From contig JAZRFM010000010.1 of the NCBI GenBank assembly GCA_045661345.1, positions 124,001-188,000 of the forward strand: DNA of 64,000 bases, given 5' to 3'. A model generated the notes under the pieces. That model saw only the letters and a program-made list of their open reading frames with translations. It searched no databases and was not told the origin of the DNA. Below are positions 1 to 7,819 of the stretch, piece after piece. Position numbers and translations under genes: made by a program. Source of the DNA: RUG12461 sp045661345. GTDB lineage: Bacteria > Bacillota > Clostridia > Lachnospirales > Lachnospiraceae. Position 1 is the first letter of the stretch; each line of letters opens with the position of its first letter.

Positions 1-902
1 TGCTCTTTTGGCAAAGAGTCTTTTGCCAGACAGGCATTTCCAATGGCGTCCAGCGTTTTCTCAAATACAAACTGATCTGTGAAAATCCGGATCTGCTCAT
101 CCGGGATTCCGGCGGCCTGCATGGTTGACCGAATATACTCCACCAATTCCGCAGTCTTTTCGTTATATTGATCGATATGTTTTCTGCTGTGGCTCTCGGA
201 GGAGTGATGAATATACCAGCAATATCCGATCTCAGAGCAGGTCACTGCCGTTTTCGCATAACAGAGGAGAGATAGAACCATCAGATAGTCATCTTCAAAG
301 CTGACAAAACGATGGAACCGGAGTTGATGCTGTCTTAAGAGGTCGGTACGGATCACACATTTCCAAATGGAAGCGGAAACGGCGAGAGCGGGATCCCGCT
401 TTGGATTGACATAGCCCCGGAATAAGAATGCAGGCAGCAGAAGGCTTTGCACTTCATCACCCGGATAAACTGCATCCGGAAGGGATTCATAGGGCAGTTT
501 CTGCCCCTGTACAATCTGTCCGGTACTCATCATGACAAGGTCCGCGTTTGACGAAGCCGCCTTTTTCAATGCGGTCTCATACATCGTCGGTTCCACGAGA
601 TCGTCCTGATCCACGAAACAGATATAATCGCCCGTCGCCATATCAATGCCGGCGTTTCGGGCTTTTGCAATGCCCTTGTTTTCCTGATGGATCACCACGA
701 TATTGGCGTATTGGCTGGAGAGTGTGTCGCAGATCCCGGCGCTCCCATCCGTGGAGCCGTCGTCCACCAAAATGATCTCTTCCGGCACACGGTAGGATTT
801 TTCTATCTGAGAGACGGTTTTATCAAGATAATCCCTGGCCTGAAATACGGGAATGACTACAGATAAAGAGTGTTTTTGTGAGGGACGCTTTTCGATCTTC
901 AT
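1..902 (-). CDS. Family 2 glycosyltransferase, 3' end cut by window edge
   Basis: Reads leftward from an ATG at 902 and runs off the window with 300 codons visible and no stop. The N-terminus is a GT-A fold: a VVIPVF strand near residue 16, the nucleotide-binding LVDDGSTDGS at 45-54, NKGIAKARNAG at about 76-86, and a metal-binding aspartate cluster FVDQDD at 97-102. This is the usual GT2 layout for a cytoplasmic sugar transferase using a nucleotide sugar. The acceptor cannot be read. A GGAG lies only 2 bases before the ATG, and a candidate promoter (912-940) would start the transcript about 3 bases before it. Divergent from the acyltransferase at 983. Family is certain, substrate unknown. Confidence 0.93.
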   Translation of the reverse strand, partial: MKIEKRPSQKHSLSVVIPVFQARDYLDKTVSQIEKSYRVPEEIILVDDGSTDGSAGICDTLSSQYANIVVIHQENKGIAKARNAGIDMATGDYICFVDQDDLVEPTMYETALKKAASSNADLVMMSTGQIVQGQKLPYESLPDAVYPGDEVQSLLLPAFLFRGYVNPKRDPALAVSASIWKCVIRTDLLRQHQLRFHRFVSFEDDYLMVLSLLCYAKTAVTCSEIGYCWYIHHSSESHSRKHIDQYNEKTAELVEYIRSTMQAAGIPDEQIRIFTDQFVFEKTLDAIGNACLAKDSLPKE

Positions 903-911
903 ATCTCCAAA

Positions 912-940
912 AGGATAGCATAAAGACAGGGGGAATGCAA
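912..940 (-). promoter_or_regulatory. Candidate sigma-A promoter for the minus-strand GT2
   Basis: On the minus strand, -35 TTGCAT (940-935), a 17-base spacer and an extended -10, TGC followed by TATCCT (917-912). The predicted start is about 905, three bases before the ATG at 902, so the mRNA would be almost leaderless. The -35 is only a half match. Confidence 0.4.
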
Positions 941-967
941 AGCTGCCTTTTCGCGTAGTGCCGGCTA

Positions 968-976
968 TGATATAAT
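968..976 (+). promoter_or_regulatory. Extended -10 promoter, predicted leaderless start at 983
   Basis: TG-A-TATAAT: a perfect -10 hexamer (971-976) with a perfect TGn extension (968-970). No good -35 is seen at the matching distance, which extended -10 promoters can tolerate. Seven bases on from the hexamer is 983, the A of the acyltransferase ATG, and no Shine-Dalgarno sequence precedes that ATG. Confidence 0.55.
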
Positions 977-982
977 AAATAA

Positions 983-2044
983 ATGCTTCTGACCATACTT
1001 TTGCTTTATGCAGGTTTACTCTTTTTGATGATCCCGGGAATAAAGATCCGGCGGGATCCGAAAGATACCCTTCTGACAAAGCAGGACTCCAACTATATAA
1101 AGGGTTTGGCTGCAATAGGCGTACTTCTGGCACATTTACAGGATTTTATGGAATATGGTGCCGGCAAGTACAGCCTCTTTTTGCGTCCCTTTTCTTTTTT
1201 GGGAGGAATGGGTGTCCTGTTGTTTTTCTTTATCAGTGGATACGGAATCTTCTGTGGATATGCGAAAAAAACGCCAACGATCCGTTACTGGAAAAATCGG
1301 GTCATCAATGTGATGTTTCCGGCATTTGCCATCACGGTATTGACTGTGATCATCGTCTATGTGCTGGATGGACGGGAATTCAATGGATTGCGGTTTCTTT
1401 CCGACCTGATGACAACGCAGTGGTATATCATTGCTGCGCTTGTCATGTATCTGGTATTCTTTCTCAGCTGGTGTATCGCACGGGGCAGGGTACTTTTATT
1501 GATGATCCTGGATGTGATCGGGTGTCTTCTGGTGATCGCATTGTTTTATGTACTGGGACTCCCGGCCCGCTGGTATACCGGTTTATTGCTGTTTCCCACC
1601 GGAATGCTGGTGGCATGGGGAGAAGAGAAGCTTTTGTGTTTAAGTAAAAAGAAAGAAGTGTTTGGTTTTGTGTTTTTTTTCCTGCTTTTTGGAGTGTCTG
1701 GACTGGCGTTTACATACGGTAAAGGGACTGATCTTGGAAATTGCATGAAAACTGTTTCCGGTATCTGCCTTGCCTTAGGGATCGTATTCTTCGTACAGCT
1801 CTTTGAGGTGGGAAACCAGGCGATTCGCTGGTTGGGGGAGCGTTCGTTGTATATCTATCTTTGTCATGTAGGCGTCCTGTCTGCCGTGAGCATCTTTGCA
1901 AACAGGACAGAGTTCTTCGGAGTGCACAGAGAGATCTGGGTATATTTCATTTTGGCAGGGACGCTGCTCTTTACGGTGGTTTGCTATGCGTTGTTTGGGA
2001 AGCTGGGACAGCTTTTGGGCTGTCAACCAGTCAAAAAAAAGTGA
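983..2044 (+). CDS. Acyltransferase-3 (OafA-like) integral membrane O-acyltransferase
   Basis: 353 residues, almost entirely hydrophobic, with about ten predicted membrane spans beginning at residue 1. The acyltransferase-3 signature is present: an IKGLAAIGVLLAHL segment with the conserved histidine at H51, and a C-terminal RSLYIYLCH segment typical of the last spans. Family members move acetyl or other acyl groups across the membrane onto surface sugars or peptidoglycan, so this protein probably O-acylates the glycan made by the neighbours. No Shine-Dalgarno sequence precedes the ATG; a perfect extended -10 sits 7 bases upstream, suggesting a leaderless transcript. The next possible start (M17) also lacks a ribosome site. 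Confidence 0.88.
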   Translation: MLLTILLLYAGLLFLMIPGIKIRRDPKDTLLTKQDSNYIKGLAAIGVLLAHLQDFMEYGAGKYSLFLRPFSFLGGMGVLLFFFISGYGIFCGYAKKTPTIRYWKNRVINVMFPAFAITVLTVIIVYVLDGREFNGLRFLSDLMTTQWYIIAALVMYLVFFLSWCIARGRVLLLMILDVIGCLLVIALFYVLGLPARWYTGLLLFPTGMLVAWGEEKLLCLSKKKEVFGFVFFFLLFGVSGLAFTYGKGTDLGNCMKTVSGICLALGIVFFVQLFEVGNQAIRWLGERSLYIYLCHVGVLSAVSIFANRTEFFGVHREIWVYFILAGTLLFTVVCYALFGKLGQLLGCQPVKKK

Positions 2045-2066
2045 TTTTGTAACTGTTCAGTACAGT

Positions 2067-2099
2067 GTATCTGTTCGGAGCAAAGTTCTGAACAGATAC
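2067..2099. repeat. 10-bp perfect inverted repeat upstream of the priming transferase
   Basis: GTATCTGTTC (2067-2076) and GAACAGATAC (2090-2099) are exact inverted copies with a 13-base loop; a third half-site, CTGTTCAG, lies at 2053-2060. There is no T-run after the stem, so it is not a standard terminator. It ends next to the weak -35 position of the promoter at 2100-2128, which fits an operator or a regulatory RNA stem. Confidence 0.6.
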
Positions 2100-2128
2100 G
2101 TGAATTTTAGCCATGCCTGTGGTACACT
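2100..2128 (+). promoter_or_regulatory. Candidate extended -10 promoter for the priming transferase
   Basis: TGG followed by TACACT (2120-2128) is an extended -10 with 4 of 6 hexamer matches. The base pairs 17 upstream (2100-2105, GTGAAT) match -35 poorly. The predicted start is 2135, exactly the ATG of the next gene, which has no ribosome site. Confidence 0.4.
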
Positions 2129-2134
2129 TGCGAT

Positions 2135-3517
2135 ATGAGAGAAAAACGGGGACAGAACAAGCATTTGTTGAATTTTTGCGCGAACGTCGTGGCGCTTCTC
2201 TTTGAAGTGGCGGCGTTTGCCTTTGTATGGTATCAGTGCTATGTGGCAAATCTCGGTCAGATGTACTGGCGGCGCGGAAACTGGGCTGTCATCGGGCTCT
2301 ACGGGTTGGTGATTTACCTTTTGACCCGTGGGATGAACGGTTACAAGATCAGCTATCTTCCCCTGACAGACATCTGGATCTCCAACATTCTGGCAATTAT
2401 TTTCAGTGCAGCAGTTGCTTATATCGAGGTGAATCTGGTTACAAGGACAGGTTCCTATCTGTCCGCAATCCCGATCCTTGCCATGGCGGGTGTTCAGATA
2501 TTGTTTATCGTGCCATGGGTATTTCTGGTCCGAAAAACATATATCCGGCTGTATCCGCCGCGGCAGATGATGGTGGTTTACGGGGCCCATCTGCCGAGAG
2601 AGCTGATCAGAAAGATCAACAGCCGGGAGGATAAGTACAATGTCTGCGCAGCCATGTGTTATTCTGACGATGAGGATGCGGTTTTTGAAGAGATCAGCAA
2701 TTATGAAGCAGTTGTGCTCTGCGATCTGTCTGCTTCCGACAGAAACCGGATCCTGAAGTTTTGTTATGAGCAGGGGGTTCGCACTTATCTCACGCCGAAG
2801 CTTTCAGATATTCTCCTGAATGCAGCGGAGGAGGTGCATCTTTTCGATACGCCCCTTATGCTTTCCCGGAATCAGGGGCTTTCCATTACCCAGCGGTTCT
2901 TCAAACGATTGTTTGACATTATCATTTCTGTTCTGCTTACCGTGATCTTGAGCCCGTTTATGCTTTTCACGGCCATTTGTATCAAGGTCTGCGACGGCGG
3001 GCCGGTCTTTTATAGACAGGAAAGGCTCACCATCGGGAAAAAGGACTTTCAGATCATCAAGTTTCGCAGTATGAGGGTGGACTCGGAAAAGAATGGAGCC
3101 CAGCTTGCACGCAAGGAAGACGATCGTATTACCCCGGTGGGAAAGGTGATCCGGCGGATTCACTTCGATGAGATACCACAGCTTTTCAACATCCTGAAGG
3201 GAGAAATGTCCTTTGTCGGCCCGCGGCCGGAACGGCGGGATATCCACGAAGAATATAAAAAAGAAATTCCGGAATTTGATTTTCGACTGAAGGTCAAAGC
3301 CGGATTGACCGGCTATGCGCAGGTTTACGGGAAGTATAATACGACGCCCTATGACAAGCTGAAGCTGGATCTCACCTATATTCAGAAATATTCTTTGATA
3401 TTAGATTTGAAGCTGATCCTACTGACCGTGAAGGTGATCTTCCAGAAGGAAAATACGGAGGGGATCAATGCAGATCAGATGACGGCGTTGCGGCAGAATG
3501 AGGAATCCGAAAAATGA
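2135..3517 (+). CDS. Polyprenyl-phosphate sugar-1-phosphate transferase (WcaJ/CpsE type)
   Basis: 460 residues. Four to five membrane spans (about 10-135), a soluble CoA-binding-like segment (145-235), then the bacterial sugar transferase domain from the membrane-entering RFFKRLFDII at 254 to the end. Catalytic landmarks are present: KFRSMR (309-314), the DE pair in HFDEIPQL (345-346), SFVGPRP (359-365) and the KAGLTGYAQV segment (388-397). Such enzymes move hexose-1-phosphate from a UDP sugar to undecaprenyl phosphate, the first step of a surface polysaccharide. FDE replaces the usual LDE. The stop overlaps the next ATG, so translation is coupled to the following GT2. No ribosome site is seen at this start; see the candidate promoter just upstream. 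The sugar is not readable. Confidence 0.93.
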   Translation: MREKRGQNKHLLNFCANVVALLFEVAAFAFVWYQCYVANLGQMYWRRGNWAVIGLYGLVIYLLTRGMNGYKISYLPLTDIWISNILAIIFSAAVAYIEVNLVTRTGSYLSAIPILAMAGVQILFIVPWVFLVRKTYIRLYPPRQMMVVYGAHLPRELIRKINSREDKYNVCAAMCYSDDEDAVFEEISNYEAVVLCDLSASDRNRILKFCYEQGVRTYLTPKLSDILLNAAEEVHLFDTPLMLSRNQGLSITQRFFKRLFDIIISVLLTVILSPFMLFTAICIKVCDGGPVFYRQERLTIGKKDFQIIKFRSMRVDSEKNGAQLARKEDDRITPVGKVIRRIHFDEIPQLFNILKGEMSFVGPRPERRDIHEEYKKEIPEFDFRLKVKAGLTGYAQVYGKYNTTPYDKLKLDLTYIQKYSLILDLKLILLTVKVIFQKENTEGINADQMTALRQNEESEK

Positions 3518-4341
3518 AACAGGATCTCGTTTCGGTGGTGATGCCGGTTTACAATGCAGCAGATACGGTGACAGAGTCTGTTCGATCAGTGCAGGCACAG
3601 ACCCGGTCGGATTGGGAGCTGGTTGTTGTAGATGACGGCTCCAAAGACTCTTCAATTGAGATCCTGACTGACTTGTCTGAGAAAGATCCGCGGATCCGCC
3701 TGTTCCGGCAGGAGCAGAACAGTGGCGTTGCGGCGGCGCGAAATCGCGGTATCCTGGAAGCAAAGGGTCAATACATCGCATTTCTGGACAGTGATGACCT
3801 GTGGCGGCCGGAGAAGCTGGAAAAGCAGATCACTTTTATGGAAGAACATCAAGCGGCGATCAGTGCGACGGCTTACGGGGTGATTGATGAAACAGGCAGG
3901 AGGGCCGGTGCGGATCGACATTTTCCGGGAGCTCAGGCAGGATATCGTACATATGACTTCCAGGAGCTGCTAAAGGGCAACGCACTAGGCTGCCTTACTG
4001 TAATGATCGATCGGGAAGTGTTGCAGGAGCAGGGATATACGGGTGAAATCACATTTCCACAGATCAAACATGAAGACTATGCATTGTGGCTTTCCATCCT
4101 GCAAACAGGTGTGAAAGCGTATGCGTTAGAGGAAGTATTGGCGGATTATCGGATTGACAGCAAGTCAATCAGCGGAAATAAGTGGAAGTCTGCGAAGTGG
4201 ACTTATGAGATTTACCGAAATTATCTTGGTCTCGGTAGAGCAGAGAGTATACGCTGTTTTTTGGGATATCTATATTCCGCGGTGAGGAAGCGACGGGTTA
4301 CGGGATCGGATCGCTATGGGCTGAAGCAAATGATGAGATGA
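3514..4341 (+). CDS. Family 2 glycosyltransferase
   Basis: 275 residues, GT-A fold: SVVMPVYNAADT at 7-18, VVDDGSKDSS at 38-47, SGVAAARNRG at 70-79 and the metal-binding FLDSDD at 90-95. Starts inside the stop codon of the sugar transferase (ATGA overlap), with a GAGGAA ribosome site upstream, so it is probably the second enzyme of the pathway, adding a sugar to the lipid-linked first residue. No membrane span. It ends 7 bases before the convergent HicB gene, with no terminator between. Acceptor and donor are inferred only in general terms. Confidence 0.92.
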   Translation: MKQDLVSVVMPVYNAADTVTESVRSVQAQTRSDWELVVVDDGSKDSSIEILTDLSEKDPRIRLFRQEQNSGVAAARNRGILEAKGQYIAFLDSDDLWRPEKLEKQITFMEEHQAAISATAYGVIDETGRRAGADRHFPGAQAGYRTYDFQELLKGNALGCLTVMIDREVLQEQGYTGEITFPQIKHEDYALWLSILQTGVKAYALEEVLADYRIDSKSISGNKWKSAKWTYEIYRNYLGLGRAESIRCFLGYLYSAVRKRRVTGSDRYGLKQMMR

Positions 4342-4348
4342 GGAACAT

Positions 4349-4696
4349 TCATGCATTCAACACGGTCAGCTTATCATCGATCGCATCTACAATGAAACTG
4401 TTGAGACTTTGGTTATGCGACATGGCATAGACAGCAGCGCGCCTGTGTTGCTCCTGATTTTTGAAACGGATGTTGATACTTCCCTTGAATGCGATTTCCG
4501 GAGTGTCTCCGTTTGCCTCACAGCTTGAAAGGTAGGAATCCACGGCATCGTGAAAGTCCGTAAGAAGTTCATTGGCTGTGCTCCCTTCATAGGAGATAAG
4601 GGATCGGATTCCCTGCACCTTTCCGTAAAAGATGCCGTCTGATTCAGAAAACTCAACGCTGCCGATGTACCCTTTGTACTTGATGATGTTATTCAT
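4349..4696 (-). CDS. hicB: HicB-family antitoxin with ribbon-helix-helix domain
   Basis: 115 residues. The N-terminal part (about 5-60) has the HicB partial RNase-H-like fold pattern (YIGSVEFSESDGIFYGKV followed by ISYEG). The C-terminal part, from SINIRF near residue 73, is a ribbon-helix-helix DNA-binding domain ending in SLNSFIVDAID. This arrangement is standard for HicB antitoxins that neutralise HicA and repress their own promoter. It overlaps the last bases of the upstream toxin gene (4693-4696), so the two are co-translated. The likely operator is the palindrome at 4956-4976. It is a stability module wedged between glycan genes, convergent with the GT2 at 3514. Confidence 0.85.
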   Translation of the reverse strand: MNNIIKYKGYIGSVEFSESDGIFYGKVQGIRSLISYEGSTANELLTDFHDAVDSYLSSCEANGDTPEIAFKGSINIRFKNQEQHRRAAVYAMSHNQSLNSFIVDAIDDKLTVLNA

Positions 4697-4950
4697 AGTA
4701 ATCCCTCCTCTTCAAGATGAGAAAACAGATCCCTGGCTTGGTATTCCTTTAACTCTTTCTGCGGATGTGGCTTATGCAGGGCAAATTTCGCACTTGTTGT
4801 ATCCTTCCGGAACACAACGCGGGATCCGCTGGTTTTGCCTTTGTTATCTTCCTGATAATCGAAATAACCCAGCAGGGATACAGCTTCCGTGTATGTGAAG
4901 GACTTTGGGTTTGAGCGAAGCTTTTCGATCAATTTGTCCTTTTTGCTCAT
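4693..4950 (-). CDS. hicA: HicA-family mRNA interferase toxin
   Basis: 85 residues, the usual HicA size. It carries the family pattern GKTSGSRVVF (38-47) followed by LHKPHPQKELKEYQ (58-71), with candidate catalytic histidines H59 and H62. The double-stranded-RNA-binding-like HicA fold cleaves mRNA. Many HicA proteins have GSH where this one has GSR; the GSR form is common in this subfamily as I recall it, so loss of activity should not be assumed. The ATG has an AAAGGAAA ribosome site that lies inside the palindromic operator. Gene order is toxin then antitoxin, with a 4-base overlap. Confidence 0.82.
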   Translation of the reverse strand: MSKKDKLIEKLRSNPKSFTYTEAVSLLGYFDYQEDNKGKTSGSRVVFRKDTTSAKFALHKPHPQKELKEYQARDLFSHLEEEGLL

Positions 4951-4955
4951 TAACG

Positions 4956-4976
4956 TATTTCCTTTATAAGGAAATA
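4956..4976. promoter_or_regulatory. Palindromic operator of hicAB
   Basis: TATTTCCTT (4956-4964) and AAGGAAATA (4968-4976) are perfect 9-bp inverted repeats with 3 bases between them. The site covers the predicted transcription start, overlaps the -10 by a few bases and contains the hicA ribosome site. A HicB dimer bound here would block its own promoter. Confidence 0.65.
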
Positions 4977-5001
4977 TAACACATCAAGACGAAAAATGCA
5001 A
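4973..5001 (-). promoter_or_regulatory. hicAB promoter
   Basis: Minus strand: -35 TTGCAT (5001-4996), 17-base spacer, extended -10 TGT followed by TATATT (4981-4973; hexamer 5 of 6). The predicted start, about 4966, is the centre of the palindrome, leaving a leader of about 16 bases with a ribosome site. Confidence 0.55.
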
Positions 5002-5428
5002 CTAAAAATAGACGCAAAAGAGAGGATGTTGATTTCCCTTTCCGTAGTATTATAGCAATATATAGTAATGACGGTTTTGACGAGTTATGCCAATGTTTTT
5101 TATTATAAATCGTCAAAACAGGTTTTTTTACAATATTTTGACGGCTTATAAGCGAGATGGAAACTACAGTAGATTATCTGTCGCTCAAAATATGGACTGT
5201 CTCTTATATTGCCTGCCCGTTGCGAAGCGGGTGTGAGGATGAAACAACATAAAAAAGAAACCTCAGATGTGTGATGAGAGTGTTTCACTTAGCAGTATGA
5301 AACACATTTGCAGCAACGGAGGTTTCCATGAATCATATTAGCATGAAATAATGTGAGATCGCAAGTTGGAAAGTAGAAGGGGCAGTGAAAAACTATATTT
5401 TCATGTGATGGCGAGAAGGCACAAGGAT
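5002..5428. other. Gene-free spacer with short repeats, no coding sequence recognised
   Basis: AT-rich spacer between hicA and the GT4 operon. It contains: an exact inverted repeat GTTTTGACGA (5074-5083) and TCGTCAAAAC (5110-5119); a third, direct copy TTTTGACGGCTTAT (5136-5149, 12 of 14 matching 5075-5088); a 6-bp stem with a GCGA loop at 5216-5231; and a nested hairpin at 5257-5326. No reading frame resembles a known protein, and no transposase fragment could be recognised. It may be a decayed insertion. Confidence 0.55.
5257..5326. repeat. Nested inverted repeat (possible MITE or structured RNA)
   Basis: GAAACCTC (5257-5264) pairs with GAGGTTTC (5319-5326). Inside it, CAGATGTGT (5264-5272) can pair with ACACATTTG (5302-5310) through one G-T pair. 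Alternatively GTGTTTCA (5280-5287) pairs exactly with TGAAACAC (5298-5305). Two mutually exclusive inner stems are possible. No T-run follows. Confidence 0.5.
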
Positions 5429-5457
5429 TCGACACAGCGTCTCCGCTATGCTAAAAT
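5429..5457 (+). promoter_or_regulatory. Strong sigma-A promoter for the 5.5-17.7 kb operon
   Basis: -35 TCGACA (5429-5434, 5 of 6), 17-base spacer, TGC extension and -10 TAAAAT (5452-5457, 5 of 6). The predicted start is about 5464, three bases before the ATG at 5467, where no Shine-Dalgarno sequence is visible. Confidence 0.7.
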
Positions 5458-5466
5458 AGAAATGTT

Positions 5467-6555
5467 ATGAAGATTTTAGTGGATGCGAGAAGTGTCGGAC
5501 TGCGCCCCAGCGGCGTAGGGATGAATTTATACAGCTTCATGATGGCGATGCGGGGGATTCCCGGGGTAGAGCTGTATGCTGCGACAGATGTGGACGGAAG
5601 CGCAGAAATGGAGCGGCTCCGGGATCATGGCGTGACAGTGGTCATGCTGGCGCATCATGTGAGAAAAGACTTCTCCCTGCTCTCCTATTATCGATTTCTT
5701 CAGAAACAGATTCATGAGATCCGGCCGGATGTTTTCTGGGAAGGAAACCATCTGTTTCCGATTCGGATCGAAAACCCCTATGGCAGGATCGCGGTGACCA
5801 TTTATGATATGTTCCCGCTGACGAATCCGACCTGGTATCATCCGTTGTATCCCATGTATTTCCGATACGGGATTCGTAATACACTGAAATACACGGATCG
5901 GATTCTTTATATTTCCGAACAGACCAAACGGGAAACAGAGCATTTTTTTTCGAAAGCAAAGGAAATCCAGAGCAATGTGGCTTATGTCGTGGTAGATCCG
6001 CTGCCGGAGCTACCCATCAGGGATGACAACTTCTTTTTCTATATTGGCAACCTTGAAAAAAGGAAAGGCACGGATATTCTGATCAAAGCTTATCTGAAAT
6101 ATCTGGAGGAAGGCGGGAATCGTGACCTGATTCTGGCCGGAAAGATCCGGGAAGCGGATATCGAGAAGCTCCTGCAGGAAGCGATGCAAAAGACAAATCG
6201 TATCCGTTATTCCGGATATGTGGAGTATGACGAGCGGAACCGCTATTATGCGGATTGCAGTGCCTTTGTGTTTCCTTCCAGAGCGGAAGGCTTTGGAATG
6301 CCGGTGGTGGAGGCACTATCCTACCGGAAACCGGTGATCGTCAGCGATATTCCGATCTTCCGGGAGATCTCGGGTGGACTGGCAGAATGCTTTCACATGT
6401 CAGATGATACGGAGACAACGGTCGATGCCCTGAAAAAGAAACTGCTGGAAACGCAGTTTCTGCTTCATAAAGAAACGGAAGTCAAAGCGGTGACAGAGCG
6501 CTACCGCCCGGAAATTCTGGCAAAACAGGTTGTTTCTTTTCTCCAGGAGGGGTAG
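5467..6555 (+). CDS. Family 4 glycosyltransferase
   Basis: 362 residues, GT-B fold. The N-terminal acceptor domain begins KILVDARSVG with a glycine-rich loop (SGVGMN, 15-20). The C-terminal donor domain has YIGNLEKRKG (192-201) and the EX7E motif E274-GFGMPVV-E282 preceded by FVFPSRA. This is typical of mannosyl/rhamnosyl-type GT4 enzymes of ABC-dependent glycans. It is the first gene of a long operon including the GDP-rhamnose genes, so a GDP-rhamnose or GDP-mannose donor is plausible but unproven. No ribosome site: the ATG sits about 3 bases after the predicted transcription start. The next gene follows after 2 bases. Confidence 0.93.
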   Translation: MKILVDARSVGLRPSGVGMNLYSFMMAMRGIPGVELYAATDVDGSAEMERLRDHGVTVVMLAHHVRKDFSLLSYYRFLQKQIHEIRPDVFWEGNHLFPIRIENPYGRIAVTIYDMFPLTNPTWYHPLYPMYFRYGIRNTLKYTDRILYISEQTKRETEHFFSKAKEIQSNVAYVVVDPLPELPIRDDNFFFYIGNLEKRKGTDILIKAYLKYLEEGGNRDLILAGKIREADIEKLLQEAMQKTNRIRYSGYVEYDERNRYYADCSAFVFPSRAEGFGMPVVEALSYRKPVIVSDIPIFREISGGLAECFHMSDDTETTVDALKKKLLETQFLLHKETEVKAVTERYRPEILAKQVVSFLQEG

Positions 6556-6557
6556 CG

Positions 6558-7760
6558 GTGCGGATCGGGATTGACGCAAGGCCTCTCACCATGGAGACGT
6601 TTGCCGGAATATCAAATTATGAATATCAGCTGGTTTCCTCCTGGATGGAACATCATCCGGAACATGAGTATTTCCTGCTTTCCAGAAGGGACACCTGTTT
6701 TCAGGGGCAGCAGTTACCGGAAAACTGGCATATCATGAATACCCCCTGGGTGATTGATAAACAGAAACTGTGGTTTTTGTTTGAGCTTCCCAAATTGATC
6801 CGGGAACTGAAACTGGATGTATACTGGGGACCGAATTACAGCCTCCCGCAAAAAGTATCCGGCGTCCGCTACTGCCTTTCCGTGCATGATCTGGCGATCT
6901 TTAAATTCAGGCATGTCGGCCAGTGGAAAAATGCGGTCAAGATCAAGCTGTTCCTGCGGAGAGATATCAGAAACGCAGAGAAGGTCTTTGCTATTTCGGA
7001 GTCGACGAAGCGGGACCTGATCTCGATGTTCGGGGTTTCATCGGAAAAGATCCGAGTTACCTATTTGAGTGGAGGGGACGAGCGGAAGAGATCGGAAAAT
7101 CATGGGCAGAACGGGATACAGGCACGACCGGAAGGAAACCAAACGGCCTACACGCCGGACAAACAGCTGGAGCATACATCGGACATTCGTCCGGAAATCC
7201 GCCAACTGGACTCATTGTTTCTTTTTGTTGGAACCATTGAACCCCGAAAAAACATCCTGACGATCATCAAAGGCTACGAGCAGTATTGCAATGAGACCGC
7301 AGCTGCATCCAAGGAACCGCTGCCATTGGTGCTCGCCGGTGCCAGAGGCTGGAACTGTGAGGCGATCTATCAGGCAGTCGCAAGCAGTCCCTATCGTGCT
7401 AAGATTCTGATGCCGGGATACATTACGGATGATGAAAAAGAAATGTTGTATCAGAAAGCGAAAGCATTTCTCTACCCATCCCTTTATGAAGGGTTCGGGA
7501 TTCCTGTGCTGGAGGCATTTTCGAGAGGCGTACCGGTGGTGACAGCAAATAATTCGTCGCTCCCTGAAGTAGGCGGCGACGCAGCGTTCTACATGGACAC
7601 CATGGATGTCGGAAAGTTGGCATCGTATCTGAAAGAATTGTCAGAGCTGCAGGGACAAAGATTGAGAGAGCTGCAGGAGCGTATGAAGCAGCAGGCAGCA
7701 AGATTCTCCTGGGAGCGTTGTGCGGAGGAGACCCTGCAGGAGATTGTCAGGGCGAAATAG
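6558..7760 (+). CDS. Family 4 glycosyltransferase with hydrophilic insert
   Basis: 400 residues from a GTG start with AGGAGG five to eleven bases upstream. GT-B fold: N-terminal IGIDARPLT, then VGTIEPRKN (224-232) opening the donor domain and E311-GFGIPVL-E319 as the EX7E motif. Between the two lobes is a charged, low-complexity stretch (about 172-215, rich in G, E, R, Q and T) that is longer than usual for the linker and may be a flexible insert. Related in sequence to the GT4 at 16506, so the two may use the same donor on different linkages. Likely rhamnosyl- or mannosyltransferase by context. Confidence 0.92.
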   Translation: MRIGIDARPLTMETFAGISNYEYQLVSSWMEHHPEHEYFLLSRRDTCFQGQQLPENWHIMNTPWVIDKQKLWFLFELPKLIRELKLDVYWGPNYSLPQKVSGVRYCLSVHDLAIFKFRHVGQWKNAVKIKLFLRRDIRNAEKVFAISESTKRDLISMFGVSSEKIRVTYLSGGDERKRSENHGQNGIQARPEGNQTAYTPDKQLEHTSDIRPEIRQLDSLFLFVGTIEPRKNILTIIKGYEQYCNETAAASKEPLPLVLAGARGWNCEAIYQAVASSPYRAKILMPGYITDDEKEMLYQKAKAFLYPSLYEGFGIPVLEAFSRGVPVVTANNSSLPEVGGDAAFYMDTMDVGKLASYLKELSELQGQRLRELQERMKQQAARFSWERCAEETLQEIVRAK

Positions 7761-7819
7761 TGACCCTGAAAGAACGGATTTAGAGATCAGGTCATAGTAA
7801 TGAAGGAGAAACACGATTG

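Noticed and set aside
2067..2099. Rho-independent terminator for the acyltransferase gene
   Set aside because: The stem is AT-rich at its ends with a 13-base loop, and no T-run follows.
2057..2590. 177-codon minus-strand frame opposite the start of the sugar transferase
   Set aside because: No domain likeness and rich in histidine, proline and cysteine, as expected for an antisense shadow.
5103..5288. 61-codon minus-strand frame in the gene-free spacer
   Set aside because: No ribosome site, no likeness to any family, and it runs through the repeat and hairpin structures.
5002..5428. Insertion sequence or transposase remnant
   Set aside because: Repeats are present, but no transposase fragment or clear terminal repeat with target duplication could be found.
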